Positions 8,303-17,086 are shown, counted from the stretch's first letter. The stretch: DNA of 40,126 nt from Streptosporangiaceae bacterium (GCA_030040475.1 JASHTQ010000127.1:1-40126), one strand, 5' to 3'. Translations and numbers: made by a program. Notes: generated by a model from the sequence alone, not told the origin.

Positions 8303-8412
8303 CGCCACCTACCAGTTGCCCGTATGGCAGGACAGTTCACGTAGCCCGACCGGACCAATGCTAGGCAGTCCGCCGACGGCAAGAGCGAAAGCTAAGGTTA
8401 CGTTTTCCATTG

Positions 8413-8442
8413 CTGACCGTGGCCTCCGGCCCGTCCTAATAT
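8413..8442 (+). promoter_or_regulatory. Candidate promoter of the aldehyde dehydrogenase operon
   Basis: CTGACC (8413-8418), 18 bp, then TAATAT (8437-8442) fit a vegetative -35/-10 pair, with transcription starting near 8449. A second possible -10, TAAGGT in AAGCTAAGGTTACG (8389-8402), lies upstream and shares 11 bases with the LysR-gene element at 15027. The 213-bp region between the divergent reading frames holds no other gene. Confidence 0.45.
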
Positions 8443-8463
8443 GACCAGCGCCATATGACTATC

Positions 8464-8497
8464 GCCGTGCCCGCTTGCCGGGTGCGGCGGGCACGGC
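8464..8497 (+). promoter_or_regulatory. Leader hairpin just before the aldehyde dehydrogenase RBS
   Basis: GCCGTGCCCGC (8464-8474) and GCGGGCACGGC (8487-8497) form a perfect 11-bp GC-rich stem with a 12-nt loop. The ribosome site AGGGGA (8502-8507) starts 4 nt after it. No T-run follows, so it is more likely to affect translation or mRNA stability than to terminate. Confidence 0.55.
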
Positions 8498-8515
8498 TGA
8501 CAGGGGAACTGCGGC

Positions 8516-9970
8516 GTGGTGAAGCACAGCGAAGATCCGGGCGGTGTCGCGTCGCCGGGCACGGACGGCCGCGCCGCGCTCGCGATCCGGGATCCCGCCG
8601 ACGTGCGCTGCGTGGTGGGCGAGGTCCCCGCGATGACGCCGGGCGACGTCGCGGCGGCCTATCAGCGGGCGCGGGCCGGCTTGGGGGCCTGGCGGCAGAC
8701 CGGCCCGCTGGACCGCGCCACCGTGCTGGCCGCCTGCGCCGGCCTGATCAGGTCCCGGGCCCAGGACGGCGCCGTCACCCTGGTCAGGGAGAACGGCAAG
8801 ACGCTGGCCGAGGCCGGGATAGAGGTGGCGAAGACCGCCGACTTCTTCGACTACTACGCCTCGTTCGGCCGTCAGCCCTGGGGCGAGATCCTGGCCGACG
8901 GGCGCGTCGGGACACAGACGACCGTGCGCAGCGAGCCCGTCGGCGTGGTGCTGGCCATCACGCCGTGGAACGACCCGCTGCTGACTCCGGCCCGCAAGCT
9001 CGCGCCGGCGCTGATCGCCGGAAACGCGGTGCTGCTCAAGCCCGCCAGCCAGACGCCGATGATCGCGAACTGGCTGGCCAGGCTGCTGCGGGAGGCCGGC
9101 CTGCCGGACGGCGTCCTCGACGTGGTCACCGGCCGCAACCAGGAGATCTCCGACGCGCTGCTGACCGACCCGGAACTGGACGCGGTGACGTTCACCGGGT
9201 CGAACGACGTCGGCCGCCGGCTGCGTCGCGCGCTGTCGGACCGGAACGTGCGGCTGCAGGCCGAGCTCGGCGGGAAGAACGCCTCGGTCGTGCTGGCGGA
9301 CGCCGACCTGGAGCTCGCCGCCGCCACGGTGGCGGCCGCGGCGTTCGGCCAGGGCGGCCAGCGCTGCACCGCGACAAGCCGGCTGATCGTCGCGGAGTCG
9401 GTGGCGTCACCCCTGCTTGACCTGCTGCGCAGCCGGGCCGAGGCGTGCGTCCTCGGCCCTGGGCTTGACCCCGCGACCACGCTGGGCCCGCTCAGCACGC
9501 CCGGCCACCGCGACGGCGTGCTCGCCCACGTCGAGCGGGCGCGATCCGAGGGCGCCGACGTGGTCACCGGCGGCGGCAGGCCGGCCGGCGAATCGCTGAA
9601 GTACGGCTGCTACGTGCAGCCCACGCTCGTGTGGGTCCACCCGGGCCAGCCGCTGTGGCGAGAGGAGATATTCGGGCCCGTTCTGGCTATGACACGGGCG
9701 GGCAGCTTCGACGAGGCGGTGCGGCTCGCCAACGGATCCAGGTACGGTCTTTCCGCCGCAGTGTTCACCGCCGACCTGCGGCGTGCCCATGAGTTCATCG
9801 ACCGGGCCGAGGCCGGGCAGGTAGCGGTTAACCTGCCGACGTCCGGCTGGGACGTGCACCATCCGTTCGGCGGGTTCCGTGAGTCCGGTTCTGCGTTCAA
9901 GGAACAGGGCGCGCCCGGCCTGCGGTTCTACACTCGCATCAAGACCGCGGCGGTGAGGTACGCATGGTGA
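8516..9970 (+). CDS. NAD(P)-dependent aldehyde dehydrogenase
   Basis: The product is a full-length 484-residue ALDH-superfamily enzyme. The catalytic residues are in place: Asn152 (TPWNDP), Glu250 (AELGGKN) and Cys284 (GGQRCTAT). It oxidises an aldehyde to the acid in the cytosol; the motifs resemble the semialdehyde-type branch (oxoglutarate/succinate semialdehyde), but the substrate cannot be fixed. The GTG start has AGGGGA 8 nt upstream. It leads a plus-strand run with an L-2-hydroxyglutarate-oxidase-like flavoprotein 37 bp downstream, a pairing compatible with entry of a C5 semialdehyde or hydroxyacid into 2-oxoglutarate (inference). Confidence 0.93.
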   Translation: MVKHSEDPGGVASPGTDGRAALAIRDPADVRCVVGEVPAMTPGDVAAAYQRARAGLGAWRQTGPLDRATVLAACAGLIRSRAQDGAVTLVRENGKTLAEAGIEVAKTADFFDYYASFGRQPWGEILADGRVGTQTTVRSEPVGVVLAITPWNDPLLTPARKLAPALIAGNAVLLKPASQTPMIANWLARLLREAGLPDGVLDVVTGRNQEISDALLTDPELDAVTFTGSNDVGRRLRRALSDRNVRLQAELGGKNASVVLADADLELAAATVAAAAFGQGGQRCTATSRLIVAESVASPLLDLLRSRAEACVLGPGLDPATTLGPLSTPGHRDGVLAHVERARSEGADVVTGGGRPAGESLKYGCYVQPTLVWVHPGQPLWREEIFGPVLAMTRAGSFDEAVRLANGSRYGLSAAVFTADLRRAHEFIDRAEAGQVAVNLPTSGWDVHHPFGGFRESGSAFKEQGAPGLRFYTRIKTAAVRYAW

Positions 9971-10007
9971 GTCCCGGCCGCCTCCGCTGCCAGCGTGGGG
10001 AGACAGC

Positions 10008-11279
10008 GTGACGGCTCCAGTCGGGATCGTCGGGGCCGGCATCGTGGGGCTGGCGGTGGCCAGGCAGCTGGCCGGCGCCGGGGTGCCGGTGACGGTCTTC
10101 GAGAAGGAGCCCGGTGTCGCCGCGCACCAGACCGGGCGCAACTCCGGCGTGGTGCACGCCGGGATCTACTACAAGCCGGGCTCGGCCAAGGCGAGGATGT
10201 GCCGGCGCGGCGTCGACCTGCTGCGCGAGTACTGCGCGGATCGCGGCCTGCGCTGGGACGCGCGGGGCAAGCTCGTGGTCGCCAGGGACGAGGCCGAGAC
10301 GGTCAAGCTGCGCGAGCTGGAGCGCCGGGCGAAGACCAACGGCGTGCCGGGCGTCCGCTGGCTGGACACGGCGCAGATGCGGGAGCTCGAACCGGACGTG
10401 GCGGGGCGGGCCGCGCTGCTCTCCCCCACCACGGCCATCGTCGACTACCCGGCGATCGCGCGCTCGTTCGCGGACGACGTGCGGCGGCACGGCGGGCACG
10501 TGCTCTTCGGGGTGACGGTGACCGGCGTGGACCGCCGGGGCGGTTTGTGGGCGATCGCGGACGGCGGGTCCTACCGGCTGTCCCGGCTGGTCATCTGCGC
10601 CGGGCTGCAGGCCGACCTGCTCGCCGCGGCGGCCGGGGACCAGGCGGCGCCGGAGATCATCCCGTTCCGCGGCGAGTACCTGCGGCTGCGGCCGCACGCC
10701 AGGGACCGGGTGCGGCACCTCATCTATCCGGTGCCCGACCCCAAGTACCCGTTCCTCGGCGTGCACCTGACGCCGCGGATCGACGGCGAGTCCGATCTCG
10801 GCCCGAACGCGGTGCTCGCCCTGGCCAGGGAGGGCTACCGGCGCAGGGACGTGTCCGCCGCGGAGCTGTCGCGGCTCGCCCGGTCCGCCCCGTTCTGGCG
10901 GCTGGCCAGGAAGAACTGGCGCACTGGCGTGCGCGAGATACGCGGGTCGCTGTCCCGGCGGGCCTTCCTCGCCGAGGCCAGGACCTACCTGCCCTGGCTG
11001 GAGCCCGGCGACGTGATGCCCGCCCCCTCAGGGGTGCGGGCGCAGGCGGTGGACCCCGACGGCTCGCTCGTCGACGACTTCCGCATCAACCGGGTCGGCG
11101 ACGTGACGTCGGTGCGGAACGCGCCGTCCCCCGCGGCGACGGCGTCGATGGCGATCGCCGAGCACATCGTCGCCGCGCTAGACCTCCCGCTCGGCACGGG
11201 TCCCGGCACGGGTCCCGGCACGGGTCCCGGCACGGGGGACGGTTCAGAGCCCGGCTCTCGGCTCGGTAGAGAAAGGTAG
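10008..11279 (+). CDS. lhgO: L-2-hydroxyglutarate oxidase-like FAD enzyme
   Basis: This 423-residue protein of the DAO/GlpO fold has the dinucleotide motif GIVGAGIVGLAVA at its N-terminus and the subfamily run GRNSGVVHAGIYY and PGSAKARMC characteristic of LhgO (YgaF)-type enzymes. Later blocks IPFRGEYLRL, HLIYPVPDP and FLGVHLTPRIDG also match. The family oxidises L-2-hydroxyglutarate to 2-oxoglutarate with FAD, often passing electrons to the membrane or oxygen. The GTG start follows GGGGAGA. The extreme C-terminus is an odd GTGP repeat from 12-bp DNA repeats. It lies between an aldehyde dehydrogenase and an amidohydrolase; related 2-hydroxyacids cannot be excluded as substrate. Confidence 0.88.
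   Translation: MTAPVGIVGAGIVGLAVARQLAGAGVPVTVFEKEPGVAAHQTGRNSGVVHAGIYYKPGSAKARMCRRGVDLLREYCADRGLRWDARGKLVVARDEAETVKLRELERRAKTNGVPGVRWLDTAQMRELEPDVAGRAALLSPTTAIVDYPAIARSFADDVRRHGGHVLFGVTVTGVDRRGGLWAIADGGSYRLSRLVICAGLQADLLAAAAGDQAAPEIIPFRGEYLRLRPHARDRVRHLIYPVPDPKYPFLGVHLTPRIDGESDLGPNAVLALAREGYRRRDVSAAELSRLARSAPFWRLARKNWRTGVREIRGSLSRRAFLAEARTYLPWLEPGDVMPAPSGVRAQAVDPDGSLVDDFRINRVGDVTSVRNAPSPAATASMAIAEHIVAALDLPLGTGPGTGPGTGPGTGDGSEPGSRLGRER
11193..11240 (+). repeat. 12-bp tandem repeat at the lhgO 3' end
   Basis: Three exact copies of GGCACGGGTCCC plus a diverged fourth encode a Gly-Thr-Gly-Pro tail. The repeat resembles in unit length and Gly content the one in the ATPase gene at 4064. Confidence 0.9.
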
Positions 11280-11287
11280 CCACGTTC

Positions 11288-12154
11288 GTGTTCATCGTCG
11301 ATTCACAGGTCCACATCTGGCGCGAGGAAACCCCTGACCGGCCCTGGATCCCTGGCGCCAGAGAGCGGATGCGGCTCAACGGGCACCGGGAGGAGGCCTT
11401 CAGCTACGCCGAATGCCTGGCCCTGATGGACGAGGCCGGCGTGGACCGCGCGCTGATCATCCCGCCCTCCTGGGAGGGCGACCGCATCGACTACGCGCTC
11501 GAGGCCTGCCAGGCGCACCCGGACAGGTTCGGGATCATGGCCAGGATCCCGCAGAACAAGCCGTCCGAGGGGGAGGCGCTGATGCGCGAGTTCGCCGCGA
11601 ACCCGTACGTGAAGGGCACCCGGCTGACCTTCCACCGGCCGATCGACAGGAACTGGATGATCGACGGCACCAACGACTGGTACTGGCCGCTGGCCGAGGA
11701 ACTCGGCCTGCCCACGATGGTGCACGCCCCGATCTGGAAGGCCGAACTCGGCGCGATCGCGGACCGGCACCCCGGCCTGAAGATCATCATCGACCACATG
11801 GGCATCATGGCCCGCTGCGTGGACGACTCCATCGGCTACTGGGTCAGCGAGACCGCGGACCTGTGCGCCCGGCCGAACATCTACGTCAAGGTCTCGGCCA
11901 TCCCCGGGTACTCGACGCAGCCGTTCCCCAACCTGAACATCGCGAAGTACGTCCGCGAGATGGTCGACAAGATGGGCCCGGAGCGCTGCTTCTGGGGTAC
12001 CGACCTGACCCGGCTGATGAGCCACGGGATCAGTTACACCGACGCGATCGAGCAGTTCACCAAGCACTTCCCGTTCACCGACGAGGAACTGGAGCAGATC
12101 ATGGGCCGCGGGATCTGCGAGTGCCTCGGCTGGCCGATTCCAGTGACCGCATGA
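11288..12154 (+). CDS. Amidohydrolase-2 family metal-dependent hydrolase/decarboxylase
   Basis: The 288-residue TIM-barrel protein starts MFIVDSQVHIW, the strand-1 metal motif of PF04909 proteins. Later strands carry MVHAPIWK, IIIDHMGIM and RCFWGTDLTRL, with the last Asp in its usual place. Family members include ACMSD-like and gamma-resorcylate decarboxylases as well as lactone hydrolases (for example 2-pyrone-4,6-dicarboxylate hydrolase). The context of ring-cleavage genes makes a decarboxylase or lactonase plausible, not proven. The GTG start sits 9 bp after lhgO, with a distant AAAGG. The 3' end overlaps the ThDP-enzyme start (ATGA). Confidence 0.87.
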   Translation: MFIVDSQVHIWREETPDRPWIPGARERMRLNGHREEAFSYAECLALMDEAGVDRALIIPPSWEGDRIDYALEACQAHPDRFGIMARIPQNKPSEGEALMREFAANPYVKGTRLTFHRPIDRNWMIDGTNDWYWPLAEELGLPTMVHAPIWKAELGAIADRHPGLKIIIDHMGIMARCVDDSIGYWVSETADLCARPNIYVKVSAIPGYSTQPFPNLNIAKYVREMVDKMGPERCFWGTDLTRLMSHGISYTDAIEQFTKHFPFTDEELEQIMGRGICECLGWPIPVTA

Positions 12155-13905
12155 GCTATTCGGACGTCGGCGCGGGCCTCGACCCAGGACCCGAGGAGCC
12201 GCTGGACGGGGGCGAGGCGCTGCTGCAGGCGTGCCGGGACCTGGGCGCCGACTACATCTTCTCCTCCGCCGGGTCGGAGTGGGCGCCGGTTTGGGAGGCG
12301 CTCGCGCGGCAGGCGGAGTCGACGGGGGGCGGCTTGGCCGGGCCGCGGTACCTGGACGTGGCGCACGAGACGATCGCGGTGGCGATGGCCACCGGCTACG
12401 CCGCGGTCACCGGGCGGGGACAGGTCGTGCTGCTGCACGCGGGCGCGGGGCTGCTGCAGGGCGCCAACGCGATCCACGGCGCGCTGCTTGCCGGAGCGCC
12501 GATGGTGGTGTGCTCCGGCGAGTCGACCGGTTACGGCGACGCCGACGGCCGTGACCCGGGCTCGCAGTGGTACCGGAACCTGTCCATGGTCGGCGGGCCG
12601 CAGTCCTTTGCCGCGCCGTTTACCAAGTGGGCGAACGCCGCGGCCGACGTCGGCGTGCTGTACGGCATGGTGCGGCGGGCCGGGGAGATCGCCGCCGAGG
12701 TCCCGGCCGGTCCGGTCTACGTCAACACCCCGGTCGAGGTGCTGCTGGCCCCGTGGCGGCGCCCGCCCGCCGTCGGCCCGGTCCCGGCCGCGGCGCGGGT
12801 GGTGGCGGCGGAGCAGGACGTCTGGACGGCGGTCGGGCTGCTCGCCGCGGCCCGGCGGCCGGTGCTCGCGGTGGAGTCCGCCGGGCGTGACCCGGCCGCC
12901 TTCGCGGCGCTTGTCGAGCTCGCCGAACTGCTGGCGATCCCAGTCGTCGAGCCCCAGTCGGCGGTGTGCGCGAACTTCCCGCGCACCCATCCGCTGCACG
13001 CGGGCGGCGAACTGGCCGCGCTGGCCGCCGAGGCCGACCTGGTGGTGCTCGTCGGCTGCCGGTCGCCGTGGTACCCGCCGAGCGCAAAGCCCGGGCACGC
13101 CGCCGTGCTGGTCATCGACGAGGCGCCGCACCGCCCGCAGATGGCCTACCAGGTGCTGACCGCCGACCACTACGTCGGCGGCGACATCGCCGCCGCGCTG
13201 CGCGCGATCACCGCGGGCCTGCGAGAGACCGGCGTGGACGCCGCGGCGGTGCGGGCCAGGCGCGAGCGCCTCGGCCAGGCCTTCGCGGTGGCGGACGGCA
13301 AGCGCCGCGAGGCCGAGCTTGCGGCGCTCGGCTCGGCCGGCGGGCAGGTCGATCCCGTCGCGGTGGCCGCCACGCTGCGCGACCTCATCGGCGCCGACGC
13401 GGCGGTGATCGACGAGACGATCACGCACAGCCGGGCGATCGCGCGGCACCTGATGGCCGAGGCGCCCGGGCGCTACCGGTACGTGCAGGGCGGGCTCGGG
13501 CAGGGCCTCGGCGTCGCGCTCGGCGCGAAGCTCGCCCTGGGCGGGCGGCTGACCGTGCTGACCGTCGGCGACGGCTCCTGGCTGTACAACCCGGTGCCGG
13601 CCGGCCTGATGGCCTGCGCCCAGTACGGCCTGCCGCTGCTCGTGGTCGTCTTCAACAACGGCAAGTACCTGTCCATGCGGCACAACCACACCCGGGCCTA
13701 CCCGGACGGGGTCGCGGCCCGCACCGGGCGCTTCCTCGGCGTGGACCTGTCGGCCCAGCCGGACGCGGCGGCCGTGGCCGCGGCGGCGGGCGCCCTCGGG
13801 CTTACCGTGTCGGCCACGAAGGAGCTTGTCCCCGCGCTGGAAGAGGCGATCGCCGCGGTGCACGGCGGCCAGAGCGCGGTGGTCAACGTCATCCTCACCC
13901 GCTAG
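12151..13905 (+). CDS. Thiamine-diphosphate-dependent enzyme (acetolactate synthase-like)
   Basis: The product has 584 residues in the three-domain order of the ALS/BFDC/POX family: PYR domain with the cofactor-activating Glu73 (AHETIAVAMATGYA), a central domain, and a PP domain with the ThDP/Mg motif GDGSW (473-477) to FNNGKY (501-506). It decarboxylates or ligates a 2-oxoacid. The start is ATG 12151, overlapping the amidohydrolase stop by 4 bp; a longer open frame beginning at 11413 only shadows the amidohydrolase. Oxalyl-CoA decarboxylase, benzoylformate decarboxylase and acetolactate synthase are family alternatives; the residues visible do not decide between them. Confidence 0.9.
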   Translation: MSYSDVGAGLDPGPEEPLDGGEALLQACRDLGADYIFSSAGSEWAPVWEALARQAESTGGGLAGPRYLDVAHETIAVAMATGYAAVTGRGQVVLLHAGAGLLQGANAIHGALLAGAPMVVCSGESTGYGDADGRDPGSQWYRNLSMVGGPQSFAAPFTKWANAAADVGVLYGMVRRAGEIAAEVPAGPVYVNTPVEVLLAPWRRPPAVGPVPAAARVVAAEQDVWTAVGLLAAARRPVLAVESAGRDPAAFAALVELAELLAIPVVEPQSAVCANFPRTHPLHAGGELAALAAEADLVVLVGCRSPWYPPSAKPGHAAVLVIDEAPHRPQMAYQVLTADHYVGGDIAAALRAITAGLRETGVDAAAVRARRERLGQAFAVADGKRREAELAALGSAGGQVDPVAVAATLRDLIGADAAVIDETITHSRAIARHLMAEAPGRYRYVQGGLGQGLGVALGAKLALGGRLTVLTVGDGSWLYNPVPAGLMACAQYGLPLLVVVFNNGKYLSMRHNHTRAYPDGVAARTGRFLGVDLSAQPDAAAVAAAAGALGLTVSATKELVPALEEAIAAVHGGQSAVVNVILTR

Positions 13906-13923
13906 GCGAAGGGCTTTGGTGTC

Positions 13924-15003
13924 ATGACTAATCCGGCGGCTCCGGGGCGCGGCGCGAAGGTCGTCGTCGGCACGGACGACCTGCGGGCGCTGGTGGCGGG
14001 CATCTTCGCGGCACGAGGCGCGCGGTCAGCCGACGCGGCGGCGGTGGCCGACGCGCTCGTCTGGGCGAACCTGCGCGGCATCGACTCGCACGGGGTCTCC
14101 CGGGTGCCGCGCTACCTTGAACTGTTCGACAACGGCCAGTCGGTGCCCGACGCCGTGCCGACCGTGCAGCGGCCCCGGTCCGCCATCGCGATCGTGGATG
14201 CGCACGCCGCGCCCGGACCTGTCGCGATGAACCTCGCGGCTGACGAGGCCGTGATCTGCGCGCGCCTGTCGGGCGTGGGCTGGGCCACGGTGCGCGGCAC
14301 CGTGCACACCGGGGCGATCGGCTACTACGCCAGCCGGGTCGCCGAGGCCGGGATGGCCGCGGTCGCCGTGGTCGCCGGGGTGCCGAACATGGCGTACGCG
14401 GGCGCGCGCGGCGCCGCCGTGGCCACCAGCCCGCTGGCCGTGGCGGTGCCGGCCGGCCGCCACCGGCTCGTGCTGCTCGACATGGCCACCGCCGTCATGG
14501 CGCTCGGCCGGATCGCCCAGCTCAAGGCGGCGGGCGCGGCGCTGCCGCCGGGCGTGGCGGCCACCGCGGACGGCGAGCCGACGACCGACCCGGCGCTCGC
14601 CGCCGTGCCGCTCCCGGTCGGCGGCGCCAAGGGCTCCGGGATGAGCCTGGTGTTCGAGATGCTGGCCAGTGGGCTCGCGGCGAACCCGATCGTGCCCGGC
14701 TACCACTCCGGCAGCAAGGAGGGCAGGCGGCACCGGCAGAACGCGTTCATCCTCGCCGTCGACGTCTCCGCCTTCCTGCCGCTGGCGGAATTCACCGCGG
14801 CGGTCGACGACACGGTCGACGCGATCAAGTCGCTGCCGGCCGCCGACGGGACCCGCGAGGTGCTCGTGCCCGGCGAGCGGGGACGGCGCAGCGAGGCCGC
14901 CCGGCGCCGCGATGGCGTGCCGCTCGGCGCGAAGGTGTGGGGCGAGCTTCGCGACGTCGCCGCGGCACTCGGCGTGCCGGTGCCTTCGCCGGGCGGCGCC
15001 TGA
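13924..15003 (+). CDS. Malate/L-lactate dehydrogenase family (Ldh2) oxidoreductase
   Basis: This 359-residue protein is of the NAD(P)-dependent Ldh2/YlbC/MdhC type, unrelated to classical LDH. It shows the family marks LRGIDSHGVSRVPRY (with catalytic His in DSHG), VHTGAIGYYASRVAEAG, ATSPLAVAVP and GGAKGSGMSLVFEM. Members reduce 2-oxoacids such as pyruvate, ureidoglycolate partner acids, 2,3-diketogulonate or sulfolactate. It starts at ATG 13924, 18 bp after the ThDP enzyme, and probably belongs to the same transcript. Together with the ThDP enzyme and flavoprotein it suggests hydroxyacid/oxoacid interconversion. Confidence 0.9.
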   Translation: MTNPAAPGRGAKVVVGTDDLRALVAGIFAARGARSADAAAVADALVWANLRGIDSHGVSRVPRYLELFDNGQSVPDAVPTVQRPRSAIAIVDAHAAPGPVAMNLAADEAVICARLSGVGWATVRGTVHTGAIGYYASRVAEAGMAAVAVVAGVPNMAYAGARGAAVATSPLAVAVPAGRHRLVLLDMATAVMALGRIAQLKAAGAALPPGVAATADGEPTTDPALAAVPLPVGGAKGSGMSLVFEMLASGLAANPIVPGYHSGSKEGRRHRQNAFILAVDVSAFLPLAEFTAAVDDTVDAIKSLPAADGTREVLVPGERGRRSEAARRRDGVPLGAKVWGELRDVAAALGVPVPSPGGA

Positions 15004-15026
15004 GGGCTTTCGCGTGCACGTCATGC

Positions 15027-15052
15027 AAGCTAAGGTTTCGAAGCTAGAGCTT
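15027..15052 (+). promoter_or_regulatory. 26-bp dyad element upstream of the LysR gene
   Basis: The element is AAGCT, 5 nt, TTCGAA, 5 nt, AGCTT: the outer arms and central hexamer are perfectly symmetric. It lies 57 bp before the LysR ATG. It overlaps TAAGGT (15031-15036), a possible -10, so autoregulation by LysR is an attractive reading. Its left part recurs at 8389 and 745. Confidence 0.5.
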
Positions 15053-15108
15053 CCGGCGTCGTGACAGGTCGCACAGGATGTAACGGATCCGCAGCGGCGA
15101 GAGGCACC

Positions 15109-16044
15109 ATGGACCAGCTAACGATCATGCGCAGCTTCGTCGGCGTGACGAAGTCCCGCAGCTTCAGCCAGGCGGCCCGCGGCCTCGGGATCTCGGGTTC
15201 GCTGGTATCCCGGCACGTCGCAGAGCTGGAGCGGACGCTGGGCGTCCGGCTCGTCAACCGAACCGCGCGGACCATCAGCCTGACCGACGCGGGCACCAGG
15301 TACGCGGAGTTCGCGGCGCGGATCATCGACGAAATTGACCGTGAAGAGGCGGCGCTGCGCGGGCTGCGGGACAAGGCCGAGGGCTCGCTGGCCATCATCA
15401 GCCCCAAGTGGATCGGCAGCAACGACGTGGGCGATGCCATCGTCGCCTTCTCGGCCCGCTACCCGAAGATCCGCATCAGGTTCGAGGTCGGCGGCATGTC
15501 CGAGCGCTCCTACGACTTCCTCGACCAGGGGTTCGACGTGGCGTTCCACACCCGCCACGTGCGCGACTGCAACCTGATGCTCAGGAAGATCGCCGACCTG
15601 GACTTCACCCTCTGCGCCTCGCCTGACTACCTGCGGCGCGCCGGGCAGCCCGCGGGCGTGGCCGACCTGAACGAGCACGACTGCCTGGTGAACACGCACG
15701 ACCAGATCTGGCACCTGCAGCACGCCGGGCACGACGTGCACATCAAGATCAGCGACCCGGTCTACTCCTCCAACAGCTACCTGACCCTGCGCAAGGCGGC
15801 GCTGGCCGGCCGCGGGATCGCGCTGCTGCCCGTCCGCCTGGTCGGCGCGGAGCTCGCGGACGGCTCGCTGGTCGATGCGGTGCCCGGCTGCGGGGTGCCG
15901 AACCGGCCGCTGTATGCGCTGCACTCGCCCGGCGGCCAGACCCCGGCCCGGGTCCGGCTGTTCCTGGACTTCGTCACCGAATGGTTCCGCCGCCAGGGGC
16001 AGGCTGCCGTGGCCAAGCCGGCCGCCCAGGCCAAGTCGGCGTGA
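15109..16044 (+). CDS. LysR-family transcriptional regulator
   Basis: The product has 311 residues: an N-terminal winged helix-turn-helix (about 1-62; SFSQAARGLGISGSLVSRHVAELE, then LVNRTARTISLTDAG) and a periplasmic-binding-like effector domain from about 92. The start is ATG 15109 with GAGAGG at 15099-15104; an in-frame GTG at 15061 has no such site and no family-like residues. LysR proteins bind a small co-inducer, often an aromatic acid or pathway intermediate. It faces the same way as, and lies directly upstream of, the extradiol operon (116-bp gap), and downstream of the Ldh2 gene, so it could control both sides. Confidence 0.93.
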   Translation: MDQLTIMRSFVGVTKSRSFSQAARGLGISGSLVSRHVAELERTLGVRLVNRTARTISLTDAGTRYAEFAARIIDEIDREEAALRGLRDKAEGSLAIISPKWIGSNDVGDAIVAFSARYPKIRIRFEVGGMSERSYDFLDQGFDVAFHTRHVRDCNLMLRKIADLDFTLCASPDYLRRAGQPAGVADLNEHDCLVNTHDQIWHLQHAGHDVHIKISDPVYSSNSYLTLRKAALAGRGIALLPVRLVGAELADGSLVDAVPGCGVPNRPLYALHSPGGQTPARVRLFLDFVTEWFRRQGQAAVAKPAAQAKSA

Positions 16045-16093
16045 GGACAGCGGTCCGAACCTGCAACAAAAGGCTTCGGCCACGGTCATGCCG

Positions 16094-16109
16094 GGCGGCT
16101 TAAGCTGCC
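16094..16109 (+). promoter_or_regulatory. 16-bp palindrome before the extradiol operon
   Basis: GGCGGCTTAAGCTGCC is symmetric apart from one base pair and lies 50 bp before the dioxygenase ATG in the only untranslated gap upstream of the operon. It is a candidate operator, perhaps for the adjacent LysR protein, although its core (GCTTAAGC) differs from the element at 15027. Confidence 0.4.
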
Positions 16110-16159
16110 AGGTGCAGGCGGCCAGACACACTGCTTCTTCTCAGGGAGTCCGTTCGGCG

Positions 16160-17086
16160 ATGACGGTCATGCGGGTGGAGAGGGTCGTGTACGGCGTGCC
16201 CGACGTGGCGGAGTGCGAGCGCTTCTTCGGCGATTTCGGTCTGTCGCCCCTGGCCGGCGACGGCCCCGGTGCGCGGTTCGCGACGCAGACCGGGCAGGTC
16301 GTCGAGGTCAGGCCGATGGACGACCCCGGGCTGCCCGAACCGGTGCAGGACGGGCCCACGCTGCGTTCGGTGATCTGGGGCGTGGACACCGCCGAGGCCC
16401 TCGATGAGGCGGCGGCGCGGCTGGCGGCCGACAGGGAGGTCCGGCGGGCCGGCGGAGAGGTGCACACGGTCGACGAGACCGGCTTCGGCGTCGGGCTGGC
16501 GGTCAGCCGGCCCGTCGTCGCAGTGTCCGATTACCCGGGCGCCGGCTACCCGGGTGCCAACAGGTCCGGGGCGGTGACCCGGTGGAATCGGCCGGTCCAG
16601 GACCCGGGGCGGGTGCGGCCGCTGCGACTGTGCCACGTGGCCCTCGACATCCCCAAGGACGGGCGGGAGCGGGCCGTCGCGTTCTACACCGACCGGCTGG
16701 GCTTCGTGCCCACCGACCGGGTGCAGAAGGTCGGCGTGTTCATGCGCGCCCCGGGCGACACCGACCATCACACGCTGCTGCTGTGCCACCGGCCCGACCG
16801 GGCGGCGGTCAACCACACGGCGTACGAGGTGGCCAACGTCGACGAGGTGATCGTGGGCGCCAACGACATGATCGAGCGCGGGTGGCAGGAGGCGCGCCGC
16901 CTTGGCAGGCACACGGTCGGCTCCAATATCTTCCGGTTCATCCAGGCACCGTGCGGCGGCCGGGTCGAGTTCGCGGCGGACATGGACCGGGTCGACGACA
17001 GCTACGGGCCCAACGACCACGCGGAAACCCCGCCGCACACCATCTGGACGCTGCGGACCTCGCGCGACCCACAGGAGCACACGTGA
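16160..17086 (+). CDS. Extradiol-type ring-cleavage dioxygenase (two VOC domains)
   Basis: The 308 residues form two vicinal-oxygen-chelate domains. The C-terminal domain holds the iron triad with class I extradiol spacing: His159 (LCHVALDI), His219 (VNHTAYEV) and Glu270 (RVEFAADM), that is 60 and 51 residues apart. The N-terminal domain (MRVERVVYGVPDVAECERFF) is the usual inactive repeat. It should cleave a catechol-like ring next to the diol with O2. ATG 16160 is preferred (AGGGAG upstream); ATG 16169 is possible. The 3' end overlaps the aldehyde dehydrogenase by 4 bp (GTGA). Ring substrate is unknown; 2,3-dihydroxybiphenyl-type and catechol-type members share these motifs. Confidence 0.85.
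   Translation: MTVMRVERVVYGVPDVAECERFFGDFGLSPLAGDGPGARFATQTGQVVEVRPMDDPGLPEPVQDGPTLRSVIWGVDTAEALDEAAARLAADREVRRAGGEVHTVDETGFGVGLAVSRPVVAVSDYPGAGYPGANRSGAVTRWNRPVQDPGRVRPLRLCHVALDIPKDGRERAVAFYTDRLGFVPTDRVQKVGVFMRAPGDTDHHTLLLCHRPDRAAVNHTAYEVANVDEVIVGANDMIERGWQEARRLGRHTVGSNIFRFIQAPCGGRVEFAADMDRVDDSYGPNDHAETPPHTIWTLRTSRDPQEHT

Noticed and set aside
11413..12150. Long frame fused in front of the ThDP enzyme
   Set aside because: It is the +1 shadow of the amidohydrolase; ATG 12151 with a 4-bp overlap is the natural start.
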